Below, one piece after another: positions 45,601 to 52,952 of a stretch of DNA of 64,000 nt. Numbering within the stretch: the first letter of the stretch is position 1; each line of letters starts with the position of its first letter. The notes below the pieces were generated by a model that was not told the DNA's origin, did no database searches, and saw nothing but the letters and a program-made list of their open reading frames with translations. The position numbers were made by a program, and so were the translations under genes. The DNA comes from Archangium primigenium (GTDB lineage Bacteria > Myxococcota > Myxococcia > Myxococcales > Myxococcaceae): assembly GCF_016904885.1 (NCBI RefSeq), contig NZ_JADWYI010000001.1, positions 4,650,001 to 4,714,000 of the forward strand, read 5' to 3'.

Positions 45601-48213
45601 ACGCTGTTGTCCCTCCCATTCATACGTGAAGTTGCCCCAGAAGGTCGAAGTGATGGTCTGACGGCACCGCTGGAGGTAGGCTCGCCACTGTTTAGGAAAT
45701 ACCCCGCGAGGTGCCTGCTCCGGGAACTCCGAGACCCTGCCTTGGGCGAACCAGCAGAAGGGGACCCAGTCTGTGAATGGACGCAGTCTCAGCCCGCGGG
45801 TGGTGCCTGCCTGCTCCAGCCATGTTGCCAGGACTGTTCCGTGTCCTGACCAGCTCGGATCATCCGGTGGCAGCAGCAGCCGGTCCCGCTCGTGGGCAGC
45901 CTCTTCGGTGTTGGCTTCATCGAGCAAAGCTAGAAGCGCCTCTCCTCCGCGGTGCGCCCATCCTGGTCCAAATGCCGCGTCCGATGCGACGAACCATCCC
46001 CCGCGGCAGGGCACCAGCAGCTGACCCAACAGTGGTATCAGCGAGGCGTGCTCGCGCGAGCCCCGGATGATGCGCAGCGCGAAGTCGAGCGCCTCCCTGC
46101 AGCGAACCGCCTCCTGTGTGCCCTCGGTGATCCTTCCGCTCGGCAATGAGGGGATGACGACATTGCGTAGAATGGGCTGAGCGCTGTACTCGTCGACCAG
46201 TGTCTCTCCGAGATACCGGCGGACGGCTGTCTTCTCTCGCCTGCCACTCGAGGCTACCTGGAGGAGCGGAATACGGTCCGAGAGGAACGCAATGCGGCCC
46301 TTGAGCGAGCGGGGCACCTCGATCCGGCTCATTCCCTCTGCCGCAGTGGAATCATCCTCTTCGCCTCTACCCGGTTGGAAGAAGATCTTCGACGCGGAGC
46401 TCGCCAACAACTCACCGTCCCGGGAGAGCAGCACGCACTGATCGCGCAGCACCCGCGCATGCGTGCGAGGAATGAGTTGCTCGGTTTCGAGCCAGAACGT
46501 CACCCACTCCGCTCCATCCTCCGTGGGCTCCTGCTGAGTGCGGGCGTGGAGGGCACGTGCCACGCCCTGCAGGGTGACTGCGAACTCGTGATGGGTGGGT
46601 CTCTCCTCGAGTTGAAGCTGGCGGAACAGGTGGGTGAGAGCCGTTCGACGCGACTCGAGCGCTTGGTGGATGGCGGCGAAAGAGGCATGGTGCCGAAGTT
46701 GGTCCGCTCCCAGGAGTCTCATGCCTGCGAGCCGGGGGATCAGCCTTGCTTGCTGGGGCGTCTTCCAGCCCTTGTCCGTGAGCAGCAACTCGACGTTCTT
46801 GAGACCCGGGAGGATGCTCTCCGCCGCGCTGCTGCTTCCTTGTAGCGGCGCTAACAGGTCGACGATCGCGAGCGCATCCTCGACCTCTCCTCCAGCAAGG
46901 TACTGGTGCACGAGTTCGCCGATCCACCCGAGCACATAGCGGCGCAGCAGTTCATTGAGAGGGTTCTCCCAGTCGATGTCCTTGCGGCTGAGGTCTCCGT
47001 AGAAGGGTGCATGCAGGTGTGCGGCAACTCCCGTGGAACGCTTCGTCGGAAGGTGGATGAAGTACAGCCCTTTCGCGGGGCGGTCGCAGCGCACGGCAAC
47101 AGCGAGAGAAGCCTCGCGTAGCTTCTTCCAGCTATCCGGAAGCTTCTGCACGGCGGCCTGAAGCTCCGCTGTTTCGACTTCATTCGCGCCGCCTGCGGTC
47201 CGCTCCCAGAGCCGGAACACGGCTTCCCCCTCGACGCCATCCTGAGTGACACGAACTCTGCGTTCGACGCTCCCGGGCGATGCTGCTACCGTGGACTTGC
47301 GATAGCTGCGGGACTTCCCGCTCTCGACGTGCAGCTCGAGGTGCGAGAGCGCGTGCAGGAAGAGGAAGGTCTCTTCGTCGATCTCCGCGAGTCGCTCGAG
47401 CGTCTTTTGGTGGGAGGCCTTGTCGCGGAGTCGGAGCCGTACCACCGTGCTGAAACCGCGGGACGCGTAGGTGTCGACATGGGGGTCGGGCGCGGTTGCT
47501 GGCAGTGGCAGCAGGTACGCCGACAGCAGCCGCGCCTCCCTCATGGGATCCGTTCCGGTCGCACCAAGCCGATCTCGATAGCGCTCCGCCTCCACAGACC
47601 CGGTTGAGAGCACAACGCCATCCAACCTGACGTGCGCCTCGTTGCCCCCTTTCTGCAACTCGAGCGCCGCCTCGCCGATGGCGATGATGATGTCTGGCGT
47701 GAAACGGAAACAGTAACCGTCGAACCGTGTCGCCCCGGAGCCGAGATCCGGGGCGTCCGGTGCGCGTGAGTAGATCTCCGGCGCATCGCACACTTCCAGC
47801 ACGCTGCGGAACCCGAGCCCCTTGTGACCGATGGACTGGGTCGGATCCTTGTTGCTCTGCCCGAGGCGGGTGAGCGCGAGGAAGTTGTCGTAGTGGAAAG
47901 GCCGCCCGTCGTTGGCGACATAGAGCGATGCCGCGCCCGAGGGCTCCGTCACCAGTGCTACCTCGATACGTCCTTTGCCTACGTCTGGCGCCGCAAACAG
48001 GGCATCGTGTGCGTTCTGCAGCAGCTCGATGATGAAGCGAGAGTGGTACTGATGCTCGATCTGCTCGGTGAGGCTGTGGACGGTGCGGTATTGCGTCGTC
48101 CCGTTCCCCAACTCGGCGATGAAGGTGCGGATCTCGCCGATGGTCTTCTCTCGGATGCACTCACCGGGCTCCTGGGTCCGAGAAATGTCACCCTCTGTCT
48201 TCTTGTTCGCCAT
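42688..48213 (-). CDS. Giant sacsin-like HATPase protein with C-terminal DUF3883/PD-(D/E)XK-like domain
   Basis: About 1841 residues, ATG start. The N-terminus is a GHKL/Hsp90-type ATPase like that of sacsin: IIELLQNAHDALF near residue 60-72 (N box), NDGRPFHYDNFLALTRLGQSNK (G1) and GHKGLGFRSVLEV near 125-135 (G2). About 1500 residues of mostly helical sequence follow. The C-terminus has a DUF3883-type domain: GYDFRVVDGRCTWHIEVKAS near 1745-1765, the D-x(n)-E-x-K signature of PD-(D/E)XK nuclease folds. Single-gene HATPase-plus-nuclease proteins are found in defence islands. It starts 211 bp from the stop of the sigma-54 activator gene and may be independent. Function as an anti-phage sensor-nuclease is inference. 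Confidence 0.75.
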   Translation of the reverse strand: MANKKTEGDISRTQEPGECIREKTIGEIRTFIAELGNGTTQYRTVHSLTEQIEHQYHSRFIIELLQNAHDALFAAPDVGKGRIEVALVTEPSGAASLYVANDGRPFHYDNFLALTRLGQSNKDPTQSIGHKGLGFRSVLEVCDAPEIYSRAPDAPDLGSGATRFDGYCFRFTPDIIIAIGEAALELQKGGNEAHVRLDGVVLSTGSVEAERYRDRLGATGTDPMREARLLSAYLLPLPATAPDPHVDTYASRGFSTVVRLRLRDKASHQKTLERLAEIDEETFLFLHALSHLELHVESGKSRSYRKSTVAASPGSVERRVRVTQDGVEGEAVFRLWERTAGGANEVETAELQAAVQKLPDSWKKLREASLAVAVRCDRPAKGLYFIHLPTKRSTGVAAHLHAPFYGDLSRKDIDWENPLNELLRRYVLGWIGELVHQYLAGGEVEDALAIVDLLAPLQGSSSAAESILPGLKNVELLLTDKGWKTPQQARLIPRLAGMRLLGADQLRHHASFAAIHQALESRRTALTHLFRQLQLEERPTHHEFAVTLQGVARALHARTQQEPTEDGAEWVTFWLETEQLIPRTHARVLRDQCVLLSRDGELLASSASKIFFQPGRGEEDDSTAAEGMSRIEVPRSLKGRIAFLSDRIPLLQVASSGRREKTAVRRYLGETLVDEYSAQPILRNVVIPSLPSGRITEGTQEAVRCREALDFALRIIRGSREHASLIPLLGQLLVPCRGGWFVASDAAFGPGWAHRGGEALLALLDEANTEEAAHERDRLLLPPDDPSWSGHGTVLATWLEQAGTTRGLRLRPFTDWVPFCWFAQGRVSEFPEQAPRGVFPKQWRAYLQRCRQTITSTFWGNFTYEWEGQQRIAALDGFDALSPAGRAALTQVLLHSLSCWPSGWSTTTLRKLGGRPDTISPLSFLGHALEELEWIWVDEEAKGARPRDRWFVQQAVDRRQARQFEHLRPAPLSVVRTAITMNPSPVEQLVALGMPRLDFEQVSSSPRLLDDLASSAAEQRFDPVHRSVFLAQARDAWAAFEPASPPQFPRRFIVMRGSQGPLAMEPTPEDPLYVPDIAARGLERTLSAKLPLLQIAPKVATLLRPTLQQVLGDRVRALSSLQLEPMRGDVAWTPSSTNERLDKSSLSWLAPFALTVSAFAGEQYGTQTKQFAQAQALLRAIRIEPVEGLAVRVKGLGDGGAEPGQALWHAESRTLLYDPTSKEWLEAMASPLQQVLDRYDLVSHLRLALTRLGNTREPDMETQHRALASVGITNEQHEEVRQRWFNNLQWVVERLRPVMKLLHPNFHVGQLATLGSIDDVLAYISPWVEPELDAAWLVAQARESDDRAMGLALWGRLGGRAELLAWNAALRASGPEYRELDNPEWRAQLRTHRAATLIPLLSIARWLAAKQNQPGDYVRVVGALQKDPEATHLAHTYWEVPFHAALRELRGAFGELPGADAALALLETATDINMLCAAIERELEGAEPRLDPSSLLRDNLDRCGQLLGLIQNCAAAWRLKRSQPIGPWAQTTNLLLTHVRQGLMRGDGYLSRFDDAEALRRLREYIESAVPDPSFWSTIEGGTSIADVRTRLGVTAEDEATAAAPITNAQQEAQRRGRLARVCGGEYDPDAPTLGAQLWVDFSKKFSDAELGALTSSLEGTNLEVLERGGKRRQTKGNGGGSGGNRKGSQMSDGQKRIVGLIGEILAFRILQKRFGETAVGASAWCSKNSAYVFTDNEGDDSLGYDFRVVDGRCTWHIEVKASLDASEQFELGSSEVREALKLANKRRQRYRILHIGNLNSEPRVRFLPNPYDQDQRDRFIIDEAGMRVRYREVRDEEDGG

Positions 48214-48364
48214 GGCTTGGAGCGCGGGAGGATATCAAGTCGGCGAAGCCCCAGATTTCGGCCAACGATGGGCAACTCCTGCTTGGGGCTGGTGCGCAGC
48301 CGGGTGCGGTAGGGCTGGAACTCAAGTCGGGCGAGCGGCCCGGTGCGAGGCTCCGACGCCAAGC

Positions 48365-48385
48365 GCGCGGGCTGGGTCCCCGCGC
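48365..48385 (-). terminator. Hairpin after the sigma-54 activator gene
   Basis: GCGCGGG and CCCGCGC pair around a 7-nt loop, about 40 bp beyond the stop codon of the activator gene in its direction of transcription. No T tract. The 211-bp gap it lies in also must hold the promoter of the sacsin-like gene, which I could not place. Confidence 0.25.
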
Positions 48386-48423
48386 AGCCACGGAGGAGAA
48401 GGCCGAGCAGCAGAGCCAGGTTC

Positions 48424-50061
48424 TCAACGAAGTGTCTCCTTCCAGTACTCCGCATACCGGGTCCAGCGTTTTTTGAAGGAATCCGTGGGGTTGCCCTTCT
48501 CCCGCTCTCCCTGGAAGGGCAGGAGATTGCGTTCACGTATCCAGCGCCAGGCCTCCGCGTGGTTCCGGGTGGCGCGCCTGGCCTGGAGGAGCCATCGGGC
48601 CTCCCATCGCTCCAGCTCCGACAGAGACTCCACCGCACCAGCCTGCATCGCCTCTTCCAGGTCCGCCCAGGTGCTCCGTTCGGCTGGCTTGCCGGGAGGT
48701 ATGGTGCCCCAGCGCTCCTGGAGGAAATGGGTCTCCTGCGCTACGATATCGGTGCCGATGCCCACGCGTCTCGTCTTCCCACGCCGGTGCGACCAGGCCA
48801 GAAGCGCGAGCCGCTCGGTGGACTGCTCCACGTCTCGGAAGTTCCAGGTCCATTGGCTCTCCGATGAGAACGCGAAGTGTTGGAGTGCCTCGATGGCGTC
48901 CCGGTGGAGGATGAAACGCACCGTTCCCCCAGCGCGGTGGGCGACGTGTTGCTCCATCAACTCCAGGCGATCCAGGTACGCTCCGAGTATCCGGTGCCGT
49001 GAGCCGGTCAGGGCGGGGAGGGCCACGGCATGGGTGGAGATTCTGCCGAGCAGATCAAGCCTGAAGCGCCCCGCAGCTGCGTCCTCCCACAGGTTGCGGT
49101 GGGTGCCGAGCACCACGCGGACATCCACCGGGTGCTCCTTTTCTCCGCCCACGGGGCGGATGTGGCGGACCCAGAGTCCCCCCTCGTTCCGAAGCTCGAG
49201 AGCGGTGAGCAGTTTGGCTTGCAGCGCCAACGGCAACTCTCCGACTTCATCGAGAAAGACGGTCCCCCGGTGCGCGGAGCGGAAGAGTCCCTCCCGGGTG
49301 TGGGTGGCACCCGTGAAGGAGCCCTTCTCGTGGCCGAAGAGCTCCGCCTCCAGGAGGTCCGCGGGAATGCCCGCACAATTGATGGGCCGGAACTCGCCCT
49401 GCCGCTCCAGGTGTTTCGCCCAGCTCGCGTGGAGTCTCCGCGCGGCGTGTGACTTGCCTACGCCCGTGGGCCCGGTGAGCAGGACGTTCCAGGCGAAAGG
49501 CGAGTGGCCCAGCAAGCGGAACTGCTGCTCGGGGTGCTGACCCTGGGCCGGTCCCGCCGGGGCCTGGAGCCGCTGGACGATGAAGCGTCCATCCGCGCCC
49601 TCTCGTACCAGCGAGGCCATCACGCCCTCCTGCTCAAGCTCCTCGATGAGAAGAGTCCATTGTGCTGGGGGGCCCGTTACGGTCGAGACGACGAACTCAG
49701 TGGTTGCCAGCCGGGAGCCGAACTGGCGCAGAAACGTCTCGAGGAAGCGTCGGATGGGCTCTCGGGCTTCGCTTCTGCGCGAGGGGTCCGTCCACGCGCT
49801 TCCCCTGCCCAGGGCGAGCGGTTTACCGCGCGAGCGAGGCCTCTCCTGTTGGATGTCCTCGACCAGCTCTCGAGCCACGCGCTCCACGGCGCTGTCATCC
49901 GCCTTGTAGAGGACCACCACGTCATCGAAGAGACCCCGGCCATCGACGTCACGGAGCGCCAGCTCCAAGCCGGGGCGGTGCTTGCGACCGCGCGCGTTGC
50001 GCTGGGAGCCAGCGAGCTGGAGCAGGATGCGTCGGTGAATGGGGGGTGGGGCGGGTTGCAT
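48424..50061 (-). CDS. RtcR-like sigma-54 enhancer-binding activator
   Basis: About 545 residues from the ATG at 50061 (AGGAGAGG upstream, 14 bp after the preceding gene); longer readings would run into that gene. Residues 1-170 look like a CARF/RtcR-type sensor (VVVLYKADDSAVERVARELVEDI, then EFVVSTVTGPPAQWTLLIEELE). The AAA+ domain shows LTGPTGVGKSHAARRLH near residue 197, ELFGHEKGSFTGATHTREGLF near 247 (the loop that contacts sigma-54), and GTVFLDEVGELPLALQAKLL near 268. The C-terminus (GNPTDSFKKRWTRYAEYW) resembles that of RtcR rather than a classic Fis helix-turn-helix. It very probably activates the divergent sigma-54 promoters at 52722-52877. RtcR senses RNA ends; the ligand here is unknown. 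Confidence 0.8.
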   Translation of the reverse strand: MQPAPPPIHRRILLQLAGSQRNARGRKHRPGLELALRDVDGRGLFDDVVVLYKADDSAVERVARELVEDIQQERPRSRGKPLALGRGSAWTDPSRRSEAREPIRRFLETFLRQFGSRLATTEFVVSTVTGPPAQWTLLIEELEQEGVMASLVREGADGRFIVQRLQAPAGPAQGQHPEQQFRLLGHSPFAWNVLLTGPTGVGKSHAARRLHASWAKHLERQGEFRPINCAGIPADLLEAELFGHEKGSFTGATHTREGLFRSAHRGTVFLDEVGELPLALQAKLLTALELRNEGGLWVRHIRPVGGEKEHPVDVRVVLGTHRNLWEDAAAGRFRLDLLGRISTHAVALPALTGSRHRILGAYLDRLELMEQHVAHRAGGTVRFILHRDAIEALQHFAFSSESQWTWNFRDVEQSTERLALLAWSHRRGKTRRVGIGTDIVAQETHFLQERWGTIPPGKPAERSTWADLEEAMQAGAVESLSELERWEARWLLQARRATRNHAEAWRWIRERNLLPFQGEREKGNPTDSFKKRWTRYAEYWKETLR

Positions 50062-50075
50062 CCATCCTCTCCTGC

Positions 50076-52697
50076 TCAACGGAAGTTGAAGGGAAGGCAG
50101 CTCTCGAGAAGGGCCAGGGGGCCTCGTTCCCACCGACCTTCCAGCGCCGCAGTGACCGTGCTCCAAGGCGCCTGGGGGAGTGCGCGTCGCAGGGCCTCCA
50201 CCTCGGGGCGAGGCCAGTGGATCGCCAGGCCGAGCTGCGTGCCGACCAGACCGATGGTCAATCCGATGAAGGAAAGGGTCGGCCCTTGCTCTCCAGCCAG
50301 TGCAAGCTCCACCCCGCTCAGGAGGCGGGTCTCGGACTCCGGGATTTCTCCTGCCTGGTGGTGCAGGAGCCCCCGGTAGAGCTCGATGAGCGGCCACGGG
50401 TGCCCTTCTCCCGTCCGCCAGCCCTCTCGCTCGTCCAGGTAGGCCCGCCGCTCCTCCGGGGTGCCATGCGAGACGAGGAAGCGCAGCAGGAGGTGGTGAG
50501 CGAACTTCTCGCTCACCGCGGAGCTGTGTGCCACCCTCCGGATGGAGTCCGTGGAGAGGGGGACGATGGCCGAGACGCGCTCGCGGATTCGCTCGGGCGA
50601 AGCGCCGGGCGTGTCCAGGGTCGCGATGGCAAGATATGTGGCCGTGTGGCGCTGCTCGGCCCGCGCGACGTCCTCGTCCGACAGCAGGGAGAAGGCCTGG
50701 AGCGCGGAGAGGAACAACTGCTCGGCTTCGGCGTACAGGCCGGTGAAGGCGGCATGTTGCCCGAGCGAGCTCTGGATTCGTCCGTAGTGCTGGAGCCCCG
50801 GTACGGCGGGGGCGACGTCCGTCCAGCGGGCCAGCGCCCGGGTCGCCGCCCTGAAGTCGAACCGATTCGTCGCGAGCACGGCGCGATCCAGATCGGCCTG
50901 ACACACCAGCACGGGGGCTTCGTCCCGAAGCCGGCTCCCGAGCGCCTCGAGCTCCTGCTCCAGGGCGTTGTCCACCTCGCCGGCATGGTTGGCCCGCTCC
51001 AGCCGTGCCGTGAGCCAGGCCAGACGCAACAGGGGCTTGAGGCTGTGGCCCTGGGGCATGCAGGAGGCGAGGAAGGCCACCTCCCGGCCCAGCTCGCGCA
51101 GCCGGACAGCCTTGCTGTCGAGGTGGGCCCGCACCGAGTCGAGGAGCGCCTGCCAGTAAAGGGGGGACTGGAGACAGCTCTCCCGCACCCGGGACAGGAG
51201 GAGGTAGGGGATGGAGCCCGACACCTCCGCGTCCGGCTGCTGGACGAGGGCCCGCCACTGCTCACCCGAGAGCCGCTTGCCGCCGCTGCTCGCCTCCCAG
51301 CTCTCTCGAAGGACCCGAGCCTGTGCCGAGTGCAGGCAGCCCTCGCGCAGCCCGCTCTGCTTCAGCCGGGCTACGCTCGCCCCACTCGTGCTAGCCCAGG
51401 TGAAGGCGAGGGCATCCACGTAGCCGTTGAGCACCGAGTCGCTCTTCCTGATGAGACGCAGGTCGAGGGAGAGCTGCCGGAAACGATCCGGCTCCTGCTC
51501 GGTGAGATGCCGGAGCAGCTCGGTGGCCGTGGCCTTCCAGCTCGTATCCGCCACGTACTCGCCCCGCTGCTCGATGAGTACGGTGAGGTGGGCCGCTCCC
51601 TCCAAGGGGAGGAGGCGGCAGACCCAGTGGATGAGGTCCAGGACACCGGTGACCCAGCGGTCGCCGCGTGAGGGCGGGAGCGCGTCCAACTCGAGTCCGA
51701 GCACGCCCACGGGCGCATCGAGGACGTCCTGCACCACCGCGTCGATGGCCCTGGGGTCCCGTTGAGCCACGGCGTGCCAGCCCGGCTTCAGCGGGGGAAG
51801 AGGGGTGGGCTCCGGGACGAGCAGGCCCACGAAGCGGCCTCGGGGCAAGGAGGTGGGGGCGGAGCCATCCTCGGGGATGGCGCCCGCCTCGTCGATGAGA
51901 AGCGTCCAGCGGGAGGAGGGCCGCAGCAGGTGGATGCGGTGGTCGATGGCGCCCGGCCGGACGGTGGAGGCGGGGCCGCCCACCCTCTGGGCCAACCGGC
52001 GCGCGCGCGCGGCATCCGCCTGTTGGAGCGTGCTGAGCGCTTTCTTACGGAAGCCCGTCCACCAGGTAACCCGCCGCACGGCCTGCTCGAGGGCCACCCG
52101 GGTCTCCGGGGCCTCCGCGCCGTACTTCCTGGCCAGGACGTTCAGCTTGTCCAACTCCTCGGAGAGCTGCTCTCCCTGGCGGATGGCTCGCTGAGCGGCC
52201 GCACCGTCATCGGCCCGCGCTTCGGGGAAGCTCAGGACCAGGGCCTGCGCTTCCTGGGTCTTTTGCGCCTGCCGGCCATACCAGCTGGCCGCGCGTTGGA
52301 GCTCGTAGAGCGCCCTCTCATAGGTGGGGGGCGGCGGCTCGCGCGGGGGAGCCGGGGCCTTCGTCTCTTTTCCAGGGACTGATACAGGGCCCCGCTCATC
52401 CGTGCATTTCACCTGGGAGGCGAGCGTGACGTCATCCCAGCCGCCTGGTGCGATGGAGGCCAGGGCCAGCGCGAGCTGGAGCGACTCGTCGGGCACCACG
52501 AGCTGAAGCCGCTTCCCCTCGGCTCGCCGGGCCGCGAGCTGGGGCCCCAGCTGCTGGCGAAGCAGGTCGAGCCTGGCCTCGAGCGAGCTCCCCATCCTCC
52601 CCGTGAGCGTGTGAGGCGTGCCCTCACCATCCAGGGTGAACTGCCTTCCCTGCGTCGTGTTCGTCACGCGCAGGGTCCATCGAGACGTCGTATCCAT
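50076..52697 (-). CDS. Unknown 873-residue protein with IDEAG motif, first gene of the activator operon
   Basis: About 873 residues from the ATG at 52697; longer readings begin upstream of the promoter proposed here. The N-terminal 100 residues are a beta/alpha domain, then a helical part. Near residue 264-270 WTLLIDEAG resembles the first acidic motif of DUF3800 (RNase H-fold) proteins, and later segments (GRFVGLLVPEP, LTVLIEQRGEYV, VLDLIHWVC) could complete such a fold. The C-terminal 350 residues are TPR-like helices. It lies 14 bp from the activator gene and shares its sigma-54-type promoter. A sensor, nuclease or modulator role is possible; the DUF3800 link is tentative. Confidence 0.6.
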   Translation of the reverse strand: MDTTSRWTLRVTNTTQGRQFTLDGEGTPHTLTGRMGSSLEARLDLLRQQLGPQLAARRAEGKRLQLVVPDESLQLALALASIAPGGWDDVTLASQVKCTDERGPVSVPGKETKAPAPPREPPPPTYERALYELQRAASWYGRQAQKTQEAQALVLSFPEARADDGAAAQRAIRQGEQLSEELDKLNVLARKYGAEAPETRVALEQAVRRVTWWTGFRKKALSTLQQADAARARRLAQRVGGPASTVRPGAIDHRIHLLRPSSRWTLLIDEAGAIPEDGSAPTSLPRGRFVGLLVPEPTPLPPLKPGWHAVAQRDPRAIDAVVQDVLDAPVGVLGLELDALPPSRGDRWVTGVLDLIHWVCRLLPLEGAAHLTVLIEQRGEYVADTSWKATATELLRHLTEQEPDRFRQLSLDLRLIRKSDSVLNGYVDALAFTWASTSGASVARLKQSGLREGCLHSAQARVLRESWEASSGGKRLSGEQWRALVQQPDAEVSGSIPYLLLSRVRESCLQSPLYWQALLDSVRAHLDSKAVRLRELGREVAFLASCMPQGHSLKPLLRLAWLTARLERANHAGEVDNALEQELEALGSRLRDEAPVLVCQADLDRAVLATNRFDFRAATRALARWTDVAPAVPGLQHYGRIQSSLGQHAAFTGLYAEAEQLFLSALQAFSLLSDEDVARAEQRHTATYLAIATLDTPGASPERIRERVSAIVPLSTDSIRRVAHSSAVSEKFAHHLLLRFLVSHGTPEERRAYLDEREGWRTGEGHPWPLIELYRGLLHHQAGEIPESETRLLSGVELALAGEQGPTLSFIGLTIGLVGTQLGLAIHWPRPEVEALRRALPQAPWSTVTAALEGRWERGPLALLESCLPFNFR

Positions 52698-52721
52698 GCT
52701 CGGACCCCCACCGTCGACTCT

Positions 52722-52738
52722 AGCAACAAGCTCGCCAG
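52722..52738 (-). promoter_or_regulatory. Sigma-54 promoter for the activator operon
   Basis: Read on the minus strand the sequence is CTGGCGAGCTTGTTGCT. Compared with YTGGCACGRNNNTTGCW, it has the invariant GG and GC exactly 12 bp apart and a perfect TTGCT box. Transcription would start near 52711, 14 bp before the ATG at 52697. It also contains a half copy of the CTCGCCA operator word, so activator binding could interfere with or autoregulate it. Confidence 0.7.
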
Positions 52739-52770
52739 GGGCCATTCCCTGGGACGTGGAGGGGATTGGA

Positions 52771-52807
52771 CTCGCCAGATGGCGAGAAGTGCTCGCCATC
52801 TGGCGAG
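52771..52807. promoter_or_regulatory. Palindromic upstream activating sequence shared by two sigma-54 promoters
   Basis: CTCGCCAGATGGCGAG (52771-52786) and its exact reverse complement CTCGCCATCTGGCGAG (52792-52807) are separated by AAGTG. Each 16-bp arm is itself an almost perfect palindrome (CTCGCCA and TGGCGAG). Two adjacent dimer sites about 30 bp from one promoter and 55 bp from the other are what an oligomerising enhancer-binding protein uses. Confidence 0.75.
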
Positions 52808-52860
52808 GGTTGCTTCGCCCATCCACGAGGGGAAGCCCCGTCCTCCCCTGCTCGAACGCT

Positions 52861-52877
52861 CTGGCATCATGGGTGCA
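52861..52877 (+). promoter_or_regulatory. Sigma-54 promoter for the CoCoNuT-like operon
   Basis: CTGGCATCATGGGTGCA matches YTGGCACGRNNNTTGCW at nearly every conserved position, with GG (52863-52864) and GC (52875-52876) 12 bp apart. Predicted start near 52888, leaving a leader of about 65 nt before the ATG at 52953. It lies 54 bp downstream of the palindromic enhancer site. Confidence 0.7.
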
Positions 52878-52952
52878 GGTGTGACGGGGCGAGCTGCCGC
52901 GATATCTTCCAACACGTATCGGTGGGTTCATTCCTGCCCGGGGGAGAAGTGG

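Noticed and set aside
50062-51258. Upstream extension of the sigma-54 activator frame
   Set aside because: It overlaps the co-directional 873-residue gene, and the extension is Gly/Pro/Arg-rich noise. The ATG at 50061 has a good ribosome-binding site.
52611-52952. Upstream extension of the coiled-coil NTPase frame
   Set aside because: It would start before the sigma-54 promoter and run through the enhancer palindromes. The ATG at 52953 fits better.
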